Shown here piece after piece: positions 1-8,600 of a stretch of 35,218 nucleotides of DNA. Both the position numbers and the translations under genes were made by a program. The stretch is from contig NZ_JAAHBQ010000062.1 in the NCBI RefSeq assembly GCF_020144665.1, positions 1 to 35,218 on the forward strand, written 5' to 3'. Positions within the stretch are counted from its first letter, which is position 1. The number at the start of each line of letters is the position of its first letter. Source of the DNA: Oscillatoria salina IIICB1. Its GTDB lineage: Bacteria > Cyanobacteriota > Cyanobacteriia > Cyanobacteriales > SIO1D9. Under the pieces are notes generated by a model, which had not been told where the DNA came from, did not search any database, and was given only the letters and a program-made list of their open reading frames with translations.

Positions 1-37
1 ATTATCTCATAATTCTCCCTTGTCTCCCCCCTCTTTC

Positions 38-105
38 CCAGTCCCCAATCCCCAATCCCCAGTCCCCAATCCCCAGTCCCCACTCCCCAGTCCCCAGTCC
101 CTAAT
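38..105. repeat. Ten-unit 7-bp tandem repeat (STRR type)
   Basis: The heptamer CCARTCC (variants CCAGTCC, CCAATCC, CCACTCC) repeats with an exact 7-bp period; the A at unit position 3 recurs at 40, 47, 54 and so on to 103. The last, degenerate unit runs into the stop codon of the minus-strand DUF2470 gene. Short tandemly repeated heptamers of this kind are well known between cyanobacterial genes. Copy number probably varies between strains. Confidence 0.9.
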
Positions 106-383
106 CACCTATTCCTAGCTTGTTTGACCATTTCAATTAAGGTATGATGGGCATCTTCAGCATCTTTGAGCCGATGGTCGAATTCGATGCGAATTGGTAT
201 GGTTTTGCTATCTTCGGTAGCAGTTAAATTCATTCCTTCGGGGTCGATTGATTCCATTTTTGCAGTTTCGATATTTGGCGATTTGCCGAAGGTTTTGGCG
301 TAAAGTGCGATCGCGTCAGGGTGATCTTCGTTCATGTGTTTGCAAATGCGATCGCCGATCTGTGGAGTGATTGGTTCGGACAT
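105..383 (-). CDS. DUF2470 domain protein
   Basis: A 92-residue soluble protein made almost entirely of a DUF2470 domain. The hallmark motif HMNEDHPDA lies at residues 16-24, followed by the usual acidic stretch ending in a region where an Asp/His pair (FDHRL) precedes the C-terminal helix. DUF2470 is found as the C-terminal part of HugZ-type haem-handling proteins and of some plastid proteins linked to tetrapyrrole metabolism; standalone copies are common in cyanobacteria. Its ATG lies 16 bp after the cobK stop on the same strand, so the two are probably co-transcribed. That pairing with a corrin-ring enzyme fits a tetrapyrrole-related role, but this is inference. The stop codon overlaps the last unit of the tandem repeat. 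Confidence 0.85.
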   Translation of the reverse strand: MSEPITPQIGDRICKHMNEDHPDAIALYAKTFGKSPNIETAKMESIDPEGMNLTATEDSKTIPIRIEFDHRLKDAEDAHHTLIEMVKQARNR

Positions 384-399
384 TTTTGTTTTGCTATTG

Positions 400-1179
400 C
401 TAATATTCTCGACTACAGAATGCTACCACTTCTTGAAGAGCTGAGGTTTGCTGGGGATAAATAATTTTTGGTCTTTCGATTACAATTAATTTAATGCCTA
501 GTTCGGTGGCGATAATTCGCTTGGTGTTTTCTCCTCCAGCTTGTCCCGATGCTTTGGTTACAACTAGGGAAATGTTCCATTGCTGCCACAATGCTTGTTC
601 TAATTCGGCACTAATCGGGGGACGTAAAGCAATTAGGCGATCGCTACTGAAACCCGCAGCTAAGGCAACTGCGATCGAGTTGACACTGGGTAAAATTCGC
701 GCAAATAAGCTTGATTTTTCCTGCCAGGGCTGAAATAAAGGTAAATTTTTGTATCCTACTGTCAGCAATACTCTCTCTCCAAACAAATAATCTTCTGCTA
801 ATAATGTCTCGAAATTATTTACCTTGACAAAATTATCATTTTGTGGTAATAAATCCAAGGTGGGACGTTCGTAACGAAGATAAGGAAGATTGTAGCGAGC
901 CGCAGCCGCGATCGCGCGAGTCGAGATTTGGGAAGCAAAGGGATGAGAAGCATCAACGATCGCCCGAATCGGTTGAGATTGTAAAAAACGGTGTAAGCGA
1001 TCGCCAGTCAAACCCCCAACCAAAACCCGTAAAAAAGGCGACTGAGGATAGAGACTTTGCGCCGTAGGAGTTGCCACGGTAATCGTACAAAAAAGCTGTT
1101 GGCGAGCGAGAGCAATAGCAATTTCCACACTCTCACTCGTACCTCCAATCAGCCAAATTTGTTTTTTTTGACTAGTCAA
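400..1179 (-). CDS. cobK: Precorrin-6A reductase (CobK/CbiJ)
   Basis: A 259-residue cytosolic protein matching the CobK/CbiJ family in length and motifs. This enzyme reduces a double bond of the (cobalt-)precorrin-6A macrocycle with NAD(P)H during cobalamin (pseudocobalamin in many cyanobacteria) synthesis. The N-terminal IWLIGGTSES (residues 8-17) is the family's nucleotide-binding start. Further family blocks are DASHPFA (around residue 77), YERP (around 103) and, near the C-terminus, VVTKASGQAGGENTK. The start is a TTG at 1177-1179: in-frame stops lie just upstream, there is no ATG before the GGTSES motif, and GGTGAG sits five bases before the TTG. A 20-bp perfect palindrome (1164-1183) covers this start. 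The small membrane-protein gene ends 15 bp upstream and the DUF2470 gene begins 16 bp downstream, suggesting one transcript. Confidence 0.93.
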   Translation of the reverse strand: MTSQKKQIWLIGGTSESVEIAIALARQQLFCTITVATPTAQSLYPQSPFLRVLVGGLTGDRLHRFLQSQPIRAIVDASHPFASQISTRAIAAAARYNLPYLRYERPTLDLLPQNDNFVKVNNFETLLAEDYLFGERVLLTVGYKNLPLFQPWQEKSSLFARILPSVNSIAVALAAGFSSDRLIALRPPISAELEQALWQQWNISLVVTKASGQAGGENTKRIIATELGIKLIVIERPKIIYPQQTSALQEVVAFCSREY

Positions 1180-1183
1180 AAAA
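1164..1183. repeat. 20-bp perfect palindrome over the cobK start
   Basis: TTTTTTGACTAGTCAAAAAA is its own reverse complement. It contains the TTG start codon of cobK (1177-1179). As RNA it could form a weak A/U-rich hairpin over the initiation region; as DNA it could be an operator. No regulator is assigned. Confidence 0.6.
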
Positions 1184-1194
1184 GCTCACCAAAA

Positions 1195-1386
1195 CTAACC
1201 TTTAAGAGCCTTTTGAAAATTCTGGCGATAAGACTTATTAGCAATCAGTAAAATAGGCCACAAAGAAGCCAAAACAATCCGGTTGCCTAAACTAGGGTCA
1301 AAATTAGTTCTTCTAAACCCCTTCCAAAACTTCCAAGCTCCACCACCATAAATAACAGCCAGTAAAACACCAACTAAAAATCCCAT
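1195..1386 (-). CDS. Small membrane protein of unknown function
   Basis: A 63-residue protein if translation begins at the ATG at 1384-1386, which has a G-rich stretch (TTGGGGGT) about eight bases upstream. A GTG at 1425 would add 13 residues (MNFKRKNLLGVNC) and is the alternative start. The N-terminus is hydrophobic (GFLVGVLLAVIYGGGAW), consistent with one transmembrane helix, followed by a basic stretch KFWKGFRR, then a second hydrophobic segment (IVLASLWPILLIAN) and a basic tail. I do not recognise the family; short proteins of this layout are common in cyanobacterial genomes. It lies 15 bp upstream of cobK on the same strand and is probably the first gene of that transcript. Confidence 0.6.
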   Translation of the reverse strand: MGFLVGVLLAVIYGGGAWKFWKGFRRTNFDPSLGNRIVLASLWPILLIANKSYRQNFQKALKG

Positions 1387-1549
1387 GCAATTTACCCCCA
1401 ATAAATTTTTGCGCTTGAAATTCACAAACAGTAATTGAGAATGTAGACTTCTCCTTCAATTTTAATCTAACTTATTTTCCCTAACTATTATCGTAAAAAC
1501 ACCAATACAATCAGAGCCTCAATTAAAAATAGCTAATGGTAAAATTGAG

Positions 1550-1645
1550 TTAGAGAACTGATTTTGCAGAAACTACAATCACTCGCCAAGGCAAAATTGC
1601 CCAGCGATCGCCCTCGAATAAATGACCGACAGTAGAGACTTTCAC
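1550..1645 (-). CDS. Possible 31-residue peptide
   Basis: A short minus-strand open frame with GTG start at 1643-1645 and TAA stop. The predicted peptide begins MKVSTVGHLFEGDRWAI and continues with an aromatic and hydrophobic run (LPWRVIVV) that looks protein-like rather than random. No convincing ribosome-binding site precedes the GTG, and stops lie just upstream. It could be a genuine small protein, the remnant of a longer gene, or chance. Only conservation in related genomes would decide. Confidence 0.25.
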   Translation of the reverse strand: MKVSTVGHLFEGDRWAILPWRVIVVSAKSVL

Positions 1646-1833
1646 CTATCATTTGCCACTAGCACCAAAATCCTAGCTATTTATTAATCAAGCTTATATC
1701 AAGTAAAATAACCCCCAACTACAATTTTAGAACCAAAATTTAATCGATTTTCACAAAAGGATCGAAGACAAAGAGAATATAAACATAAGGGGAAAATCAA
1801 ATTCAAGCTCCCCAATGACTAAACCAAGAGGCG

Positions 1834-1839
1834 AGGAGG
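1834..1839 (+). promoter_or_regulatory. Strong Shine-Dalgarno site AGGAGG
   Basis: A consensus ribosome-binding site four bases before the ATG at 1844. It fixes the start of the nucleotidyltransferase fusion gene. Confidence 0.8.
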
Positions 1840-1843
1840 AATT

Positions 1844-4372
1844 ATGCGAGCAGTGCTGATGGCTGGTGGATCTGGAACCAGGCTGCGTCCCCTAACCTGC
1901 GATCTTCCCAAACCAATGGTTCCGGTTCTCAACCGACCGATCGCAGAACACATTATCAACTTACTCAGACGAAATCAGATCGCCGAAATAATTGCCACAC
2001 TACACTATCTCCCAGACGTGATGCGAGAATACTTCCAGGATGGTAGTGATTTCGGGGTTGAAATTACCTACGCTGTCGAGGAAGATCAGCCGTTGGGGAC
2101 TTCTGGCTGCGTCAAAAATATCGCCGAACTACTCGATGACACTTTTCTGGTTATTAGCGGCGACAGTCTTACCGACTTCGATCTCCAAGCCGCAGTAGCC
2201 TTTCACAAAGAAAAAAAATCAAAAGCCACCCTAGTCCTCAAACGAGTTCCCAATCCGATCGAATTTGGCGTAGTAATTACCGATCGAGAAAATCGCATTC
2301 GTCGCTTTTTGGAAAAACCTTCTAGCAGTGAAATTTTTTCCGATACAGTCAATACAGGCACTTACATCCTCGAACCGGAAGTCTTAGACTACCTACCTTT
2401 TAACGAAGAATCCGATTTTTCCAAAGACTTATTTCCTTTACTACTGGAAAAAGAACAACCCATGTACGGCTACATTGCCGAGGGTTATTGGTGTGATATC
2501 GGTCATTTGGATGCTTATCGGGAAGCACATTACGATAGTTTACACGGTAAAGTAAAAATCCAGTTACCTTATCAAGAAAAATTTCCCGGAGTTTGGGTGG
2601 GACAAAATACTTATATCGATTCCACTGCCAAAATTGAAAAACCAGTAATCATTGGTAGTAATTGTCGTATCGGTCAGCGAGTTCACATTGAATCGGGAAC
2701 CGTAATTGGCGATAACGTGACCGTTGGTGCAGATGCCGACTTGAAACGTCCGATTATCTGGAATGGGGCAATTATTGGCGAAGAAGCTCATCTGAGAGCT
2801 TGTATCATTGCTAGAGGTACTCGCGTAGACCGTCGCGCTCATATCTTAGAAGGAGCAGTGGTAGGCGCTCTTTCCAGCGTCGGCGAAGAAGCACAAATCA
2901 GTCCCAATGTCCGAGTTTGGCCCCGGAAAAAGATTGAGTCGGGAGCAATTTTAAATATTAACTTGATTTGGGGTAATACCGCTCAACGCAATCTTTTCAG
3001 TCAGCAAGGCGTGACGGGACTGGCAAATATTGATATTACACCCGAATTTGCGGTCAAGTTAGGAGCAGCTTATGGCTCGATTTTAAAACCTGGTTCGATG
3101 GTGGCTGTTTCTCGCGACCAACGAAGTATTTCTCGCATGGTCAGTCGTTCTTTAATTGCTGGTTTGATGTCGGCGGGAGTTGATGTCCAAAATCTCGAAG
3201 CAACTGCTATTCCAGTGGCGCGTACAGTTATCCCCACAATGTCGGTGAAAGGCTGTATTCACGTACGCTTACACCCCGATCGCCCGGATTACATTTTAAT
3301 TGAATTTCTGGATGCCAAGGGTATTAATATCTCGAAATCCAAAGAAAAGAAAATTGAAGGTGCTTATTTTAAGGAAGATTTACGGCGAGTCCAAATTGCC
3401 GAAATTGGGAATGTGGTTTATGCTTCTCAAGTTTTGGATTTGTATAGTAAAAGCTTTGAAAAACACCTGAATGTGGAAGCGGTGCGTAATAGTCACGCGA
3501 AAGTGGTGATTGATTATGTTTATGCTGTCTCTGGGGCGATTTTACCTCGCTTGTTGGCGAAGTTTGGTTGCGATGCGGTGGTGCTGAATGCCAGTTTGAA
3601 TCAAACGGCAGTTTCTAATGAGGAACGAGAAACTTTACTTTATCAGTTGGGGCAGGTGGTGGAAGCTCTCAAAGCTAATATGGGAGTGCAAGTTTCAGCA
3701 AATGGCGAGCAACTGATTTTGGTTGATGAGTCTGGTTTATCGATTCGGGGCGAACAGTTGACGGCGCTGATGGTCAATATGATGATGACGGCACATCCTC
3801 GCAGTACTGTAGTTGTCCCCGTTCATGCTTCTAGTGCGGTGGAACAAATTGCGCGACGACATGATGGGAGAGTGATTCGCACTAAGGCAACGCCGACGGC
3901 ATTGATGGAGGCATCTCAGGAAAATATTAATGTAGTTTTGGGGGGAAGTGGGGAGAGTGGTTTCATTTTTCCCAGGTTACATCCTGGTTTTGATGGAATG
4001 TTCTGTATTGCTAAACTGATTGAGATGCTGACAGTGCAAGAGCGATCGCTGGCTCAAATTCGCGCGGAACTTCCTCGTATTTGCCATAAATCTTACACGA
4101 TGCGCTGTCCTTGGACTGTTAAAGGAGCTTTGATGCGCTATCTGGTGGAAACTCATCCTACTGATAATTTGGAATTGATTGATGGTGTGAAGATTGTTAA
4201 TCCTCAAAATGATAATTGGATTTTAGTTCTTCCTGATGCTGGTGAATCTTTGGTTCATATTTTTGCTAATAGTGAGGATCGCGAGTGGGTTGATAGTGCA
4301 ATTCAAGAATATCGCTATCGGGTTCAGGAGTTTATCGAACAAGAAGAAGGTATCGAAACTATTGGTATCTAA
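1844..4372 (+). CDS. Mannose-1-phosphate guanylyltransferase-like protein fused to a phosphomannomutase-like domain
   Basis: An 842-residue protein with three parts. Residues 1-235 form a sugar-phosphate nucleotidyltransferase domain with the signature AGGSGTRLRPLT-x4-KPMVPV at 7-27, ISGDSLTDFD near 103 and IGHLDAYREA near 217. Residues about 250-375 are left-handed beta-helix hexapeptide repeats (VIIGSNCRIGQRVHIESG and similar). Residues about 380-842 resemble phosphomannomutase. The N-terminal part should make GDP-mannose (or another NDP-sugar) for polysaccharide or glycoconjugate synthesis. The mutase part lacks the usual phosphoserine motif TASHNP (GCIHVRLHP at 470-478 occupies the region), and DGDxDR appears as DESGLS (628-633), so it is probably catalytically dead and regulatory or structural. 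Full-length relatives of this design occur across cyanobacteria. The start is set by AGGAGG four bases upstream. Confidence 0.88.
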   Translation: MRAVLMAGGSGTRLRPLTCDLPKPMVPVLNRPIAEHIINLLRRNQIAEIIATLHYLPDVMREYFQDGSDFGVEITYAVEEDQPLGTSGCVKNIAELLDDTFLVISGDSLTDFDLQAAVAFHKEKKSKATLVLKRVPNPIEFGVVITDRENRIRRFLEKPSSSEIFSDTVNTGTYILEPEVLDYLPFNEESDFSKDLFPLLLEKEQPMYGYIAEGYWCDIGHLDAYREAHYDSLHGKVKIQLPYQEKFPGVWVGQNTYIDSTAKIEKPVIIGSNCRIGQRVHIESGTVIGDNVTVGADADLKRPIIWNGAIIGEEAHLRACIIARGTRVDRRAHILEGAVVGALSSVGEEAQISPNVRVWPRKKIESGAILNINLIWGNTAQRNLFSQQGVTGLANIDITPEFAVKLGAAYGSILKPGSMVAVSRDQRSISRMVSRSLIAGLMSAGVDVQNLEATAIPVARTVIPTMSVKGCIHVRLHPDRPDYILIEFLDAKGINISKSKEKKIEGAYFKEDLRRVQIAEIGNVVYASQVLDLYSKSFEKHLNVEAVRNSHAKVVIDYVYAVSGAILPRLLAKFGCDAVVLNASLNQTAVSNEERETLLYQLGQVVEALKANMGVQVSANGEQLILVDESGLSIRGEQLTALMVNMMMTAHPRSTVVVPVHASSAVEQIARRHDGRVIRTKATPTALMEASQENINVVLGGSGESGFIFPRLHPGFDGMFCIAKLIEMLTVQERSLAQIRAELPRICHKSYTMRCPWTVKGALMRYLVETHPTDNLELIDGVKIVNPQNDNWILVLPDAGESLVHIFANSEDREWVDSAIQEYRYRVQEFIEQEEGIETIGI

Positions 4373-4431
4373 ACCTGATTCGCTCTTCACTACACAGTTT
4401 AGTCTTTTTGTCAAGAAAATTGCTGACTTTT

Positions 4432-4449
4432 TCAGGTTAAGCGACCTGA
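4432..4449. promoter_or_regulatory. Inverted repeat in the ssb promoter region
   Basis: TCAGGT-TAAGCG-ACCTGA is a perfect 6-bp dyad that ends two bases before the LexA-box match. It may be a second operator. TTCAGG at 4431-4436 could also be read as a weak -35 element, 16 bp before TACAAT at 4453-4458. Neither role is proven by sequence. Confidence 0.4.
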
Positions 4450-4450
4450 T

Positions 4451-4464
4451 AGTACAATAGTTCT
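4451..4464 (+). promoter_or_regulatory. Candidate LexA box upstream of ssb
   Basis: AGTACAATAGTTCT matches, at every position, the cyanobacterial LexA consensus as I recall it, RGTACNNNDGTWCB. It lies 23 bp before the ssb ATG and includes a -10-like TACAAT, so a bound repressor would block the promoter. ssb genes are known SOS or LexA targets in several bacteria. No lexA gene is present in this window. Confidence 0.65.
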
Positions 4465-4487
4465 AAATAGGAAAAGAAGATAGATCG

Positions 4488-5030
4488 ATGAATAGTTGCA
4501 TTTTAATGGTCAAAATCGTTGAAAACCCCCAACTGCGGACAACACAGGACGAGAAAACTGTAGCTGATATGTGGGTGGAGTTTGAGAACGGAAAACCAGA
4601 GGAGCCACCAGCGAGAATTAGAGTAGTGGGTTGGGGAAATACCGCCGCCGAAATCCAAGCAAATTATCAAACAGGCGATCGCGCGATCGTTGTTGGTCGT
4701 TTGAAAATGAATGTTTTTGAACGAGAAGGAACGAAAGAAAAAAGAGCGGAGTTGATTGCTTCGCGGCTACATAAGCTTGACGGGACAATTCCCACGACAA
4801 TTACAACTACGACAACTGCGACTAGCGCTTCTCCCTCAATTTCATCCCGTCCCAACAATGTCGTCAATCTGGATACGAAAAAGAAATCTCCCGAACCAGA
4901 TTATCTCGACTATGAGGAAGCTGATTCAGGAACGAATCCCTCTACTCCAGTCTCGGAACCAGCATTGTCTCAAGCAAAAATTGCTCCTACACCAGTCCCC
5001 GATGAAGATTTAGACGAAATCCCTTTCTAG
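4488..5030 (+). CDS. ssb: Single-stranded DNA-binding protein
   Basis: A 180-residue SSB. Residues 1-100 form the OB-fold: it opens MNSCILMVKIVENPQLR, followed by the conserved RVVGWGNTAAEIQANYQTGDRAIVVGRL block (about 46-73) and RAELIASRLHKLDG closing the domain. Residues 105-170 are a Thr/Ser/Pro-rich disordered linker. The last nine residues DEDLDEIPF are the acidic tip that docks partner proteins (RecO, PriA, Exo I and so on) in bacterial SSBs. Several cyanobacterial SSB1 paralogues lack a good tip, so its presence suggests that this is the main replicative or repair SSB. The upstream LexA-box match suggests DNA-damage control. A long inverted repeat at 5071-5112 follows the gene. Confidence 0.93.
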   Translation: MNSCILMVKIVENPQLRTTQDEKTVADMWVEFENGKPEEPPARIRVVGWGNTAAEIQANYQTGDRAIVVGRLKMNVFEREGTKEKRAELIASRLHKLDGTIPTTITTTTTATSASPSISSRPNNVVNLDTKKKSPEPDYLDYEEADSGTNPSTPVSEPALSQAKIAPTPVPDEDLDEIPF

Positions 5031-5070
5031 GTTAATTCTCGCCAATTATCCAATTAACTATTGCTACGGG

Positions 5071-5112
5071 AAACTCACCAATCTCGCTATTTCTCGCTGA
5101 GTTGGTGAGTTT
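5071..5112. terminator. Inverted repeat between convergent genes, likely bidirectional terminator
   Basis: AAACTCACCAA (5071-5081) and TTGGTGAGTTT (5102-5112) are perfect 11-bp complementary arms around a 20-nt loop. The dyad lies between the end of ssb (plus) and the end of the coiled-coil gene (minus). The plus strand continues TTGATTTTAC, a modest U-rich tail; the minus side has no clean U tract. Confidence 0.65.
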
Positions 5113-5149
5113 GATTTTACTTCGGTAGCAACAACATCTCCAAGTCTTT

Positions 5150-5677
5150 TCAATCTTCGTCTTGGTGCAAACTTAACTCGAACTTTTCCTTTTCCTGCTC
5201 AAATTTCTCCTTTTCCAGTTTGAGATTTTCTTCTAACTGCTGAATTTGTTCTTGACGAGTTTCTATTTCCAAATTCCGGCGAGTCAATTCTTGACTTTGT
5301 TGAGTCAAATCTTGTCGCCATTGTTCTACTCTTGCTTCTTCTTGTTCGAGAAATTCAGGTGTCAGTAGTTCTCTACTGAGATACTTTTGTACTAACCCAA
5401 CCAACCAATCTTTAGCTTCTTTAACGCTGATAATTTCGCGATCGCCACTCATTTCTACCAGCACCAACAAACCTTCATGCTGAAAATATTCCTTCGCCAG
5501 AGAAACTGTATCGGCTGAAGCAATGGGAATAGCGAGTTTTTCGATAGCAATTGGCGATTGAAAACCTTCTGCTGCGCCTATTTCCCAAAGATTTTCTGCT
5601 TCTTTACGGTAGGCAAGCAATTCTAATTCCATTGTGCCGGAAGTGGGATTTTTTTGCACTTGGGCTAGGTGTAACAT
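5150..5677 (-). CDS. Uncharacterised protein with C-terminal coiled coil, downstream of valS
   Basis: A 175-residue soluble protein. Residues 1-105 are a mixed alpha/beta domain (MLHLAQVQKNPTSGTMELEL, then VLVEMSGDREIISVKEAKDWLVGLVQKYLS) that I do not recognise as a named family. Residues about 110-170 are strongly charged heptad-like sequence rich in Glu, Gln and Lys (QQIQQLEENLKLEKEKFEQE), predicted as a coiled coil. No signal peptide or membrane helix is visible. The ATG at 5675-5677 lies 22 bp after the valS stop on the same strand, so it is probably co-transcribed with valS. Similar hypothetical proteins appear typical of cyanobacteria. Function unknown; the coiled coil suggests oligomerisation or a binding partner. 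Confidence 0.75.
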   Translation of the reverse strand: MLHLAQVQKNPTSGTMELELLAYRKEAENLWEIGAAEGFQSPIAIEKLAIPIASADTVSLAKEYFQHEGLLVLVEMSGDREIISVKEAKDWLVGLVQKYLSRELLTPEFLEQEEARVEQWRQDLTQQSQELTRRNLEIETRQEQIQQLEENLKLEKEKFEQEKEKFELSLHQDED

Positions 5678-5699
5678 TACTCGCGATCCAAGAGTGACT

Positions 5700-8600
5700 T
5701 TACTGTAAACGCTGAAGGCGCTCTTCTAAGATATCCGCTTGTTTTTCGGCTTCTGCCAGAGCATCTCTGGCACCTTGTACCACTTCGGCAGGGGCTTTCT
5801 GGACAAAACCCTGATTGGACAGACGAGCGGTTAAGGATTGAATTTCGGCTCGTACTTTGCCCAAGTTTTTGTCTAGCTTGGCACGCAAAGATTCTAAATC
5901 AACGATACCAGAAAGAGGAATCAATACTTGTACTGTTCCGATAACTGAGGCGATCGCTTGAGATGGTTCTGCGGCTAAACTGGGCGTAATTGTCAGTTTT
6001 TCTACTTTACCCAACTCTTTAATATACTCCTGACCTTGCTCTAAAATTTCTCGTTCTTGGAGACTTTCGCTTTGTAAAATGGCTGATACTTTAACTCCTG
6101 GCTTAATATCGGCTTCGGCGCGCAAGTTACGAATAGTGCGAATTGTCCCAATTAATAACTCGAATTGTGACTCTAATTCAGTATCGATTAAGACTGATTT
6201 CTCAGCCTTAGCGGTTTGAGGAACGGCTGTTAGTGAGGTAACTTTTGCCTCTTCTCTAGTTGGTAAGGAAACTGATAGCTGCTGCTCCTTATTATCTACT
6301 GCTTGCTCGATCCAGGAATTAATTTTTGCTTTTAATTCACGACGAGTATTGGGGCGTAGTAAATAGCGATAAGTAAACCACAGTAAGTATCCCATTCCGA
6401 TCGCGTCGAAGGTATATTCGACAAAAGGAACGCTATTAATCGCATCCAAGGCTGCACCGATCGCTTTGAAGGAAACTAAGCTAATAAACAGTAAGAGAAA
6501 AACTAAGATCGGTAGTTTATAGCTCACGTAAAACTCTCGCAAATACTTTGGTGGTTCCGATAAAACCCGAACGGTGGTATCTTTGATTTTCTCCAGAATT
6601 ACTTGAGTTTCGTGGAAATCGCCGGAAACTACGACAGTATCTTTTGGCTTAGTTGAGCGAGTGGAGAATCTGTCCTTGGTTTCCGGGTAAGCTTGTAAAG
6701 CGAGAAACTGGTCAGATTTTTGCACGAGCATCTGCCAAATTTCCTCGGTGATGTGCGGCATAAAAGGATGGAGCAGTTTCAGGATACCATCAAGTAGGTA
6801 GGCGAGGTTTTGTTGAGCGACTAAACGGGATTGGGAACTGGAATCATCCCAGAGACGGGATTTAACTAGTTCGATATACCAGTCGCAGAAATCGCCCCAA
6901 ATAAACTCATATAGCCCTTTGGCTGCTTCTCCTAAGCCGTATTCGTCCAGGTGGGCTCTGGTTTGTTGAGTTACTCGCTCAAATTTGGACAAAATCCAGC
7001 GATCGCTCATTTCCAGGTCGCTATAGTTAGCTTTTCCTAGTTGTTCTGGCGTTTTCCCATCCAGATTCAGCATCACGAATCTGGCTGCATTCCAGAGTTT
7101 GTTCGCGAAGTTGCGGGATGCTTCGACTGAAACTGACTCGTCTCGATCGCGATCGTATTGTAAGCTTATGTCTTGACCTGCTCCGGCTACTTCTTTAATT
7201 AAGGTGTAACGCAAAGCATCTGCACCGTATTTTTCGATTAATTGCAGGGGATTGATGCCATTTCCTGCCGATTTCGACATTTTTTTCCCGTTTTCATCCC
7301 TAACCAAACCGTGGATGTAAACGTCTTGGAAGGGCATTTGCTCGGTAAAATGTCCTGCCATCATCGTCATTCGGGCTACCCAAAAGAAGATGATGTCAAA
7401 GCCTGTCACCATTGTACTATTTGGGTAGTAGGCTGCTAAATCGGCTGTTTGTTGGGGCCAACCCATTGTCGAAAAGGGCCACAGTCCGGAAGAAAACCAG
7501 GTATCTAACACATCTGGGTCTTGTTGCAGCTTGACATTTTCCCCAAATTGTGCTATTGCCTTTTCTTGGGCTTCGGCTTGGTTATGGGCGACGATGAAGG
7601 GGGTATCGTCGGTAATTTCGCCATTGGTTTCGCTAACAGCGTACCAAGCGGGAATTTGGTGTCCCCACCACAATTGGCGGGAGATACACCAATCGTTGAG
7701 TTTGACCAACCAGTCGCGGTAAACCTTTTTCCAGCGTTCCGGGACGAAGTAGGGCGAGTTTTGTTGGTCGAGGTGTTGTAAAGCTTTTTGGGCGAGAGGT
7801 TCAATTTTGACGAACCATTGAGTGGAAAGTAGCGGTTCTACGGGAACTTTACCGCGATCGCTGTAGGGAACGCTATGGCGATAGTCTTCGATTTTGACTA
7901 AAAATCCCTCATTTTCCAGGCGTTTGACCACATTTTCGCGGGCGACGAAACGGTCTTGTCCGGCGAAATCTCCTGCATTTTCATTCAAACTGCCGTCTTT
8001 ATTCAGAATATTAATTGACGGTAAGTTATGACGCTGACCCATTATAAAGTCATTGGGGTCGTGGGCGGGAGTAATTTTCACGCAACCCGTACCGAATTCA
8101 GGATCGACCAATTCATCAGCAATAATCGGAATTTCCCGATTCATAATTGGTAGGGCGATCGTTTTGCCGATGAATTGTTGGTAGCGATCGTCGTTAGGGT
8201 TAACTGCCACTCCAGTATCGCCTAACATTGTTTCTGGGCGAGTCGTCGCCACTTCCAGATGACCGCTACCGTCACTAAGAGGATAGCGGAAGTACCACAA
8301 GTGTCCGTCAACCTCCTCCATTTCCACTTCTAAATCCGAGACGGCTGACTGAGTACCGGGACACCAGTTAACTAAGTAATTACCGCGATAAATTAAACCT
8401 TCTTCATAAAGCTGGACAAAAGCTGTTGCTACTGCTTCCGATAAACCTTCATCCAAAGTAAAACGTTGCCGGGACCAATCTGCCGAAAGCCCCAGACGCT
8501 GAAGTTGATTGTAAATGCGATCGCCAGATTCTTCTCGTTGCTGCCAAGCCCTGGCTAAAAATTCTTCTCGACCTAAATCGTCACGATTTATACCTTCTTC

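Larger units (their letters stand above)
1426..1843. other. 418-bp gene-poor stretch upstream of the nucleotidyltransferase gene
   Basis: This A+T-rich spacer separates the minus-strand cobK group from the plus-strand fusion gene and should hold divergent promoters, none of which I can place confidently. It contains one HIP1 octamer, a short inverted repeat GGCAA-AA-TTGCC near 1600, a 31-codon minus-strand open frame (1550-1645, listed separately), and at its end AGGAGG at 1834-1839 serving the ATG at 1844. Confidence 0.6.

Noticed and set aside
4236-4460. 74-codon plus-strand frame over the end of the fusion gene
   Set aside because: It overlaps the fusion gene in another frame, has no family similarity that I recognise, and would cover the LexA-box match and ssb promoter.
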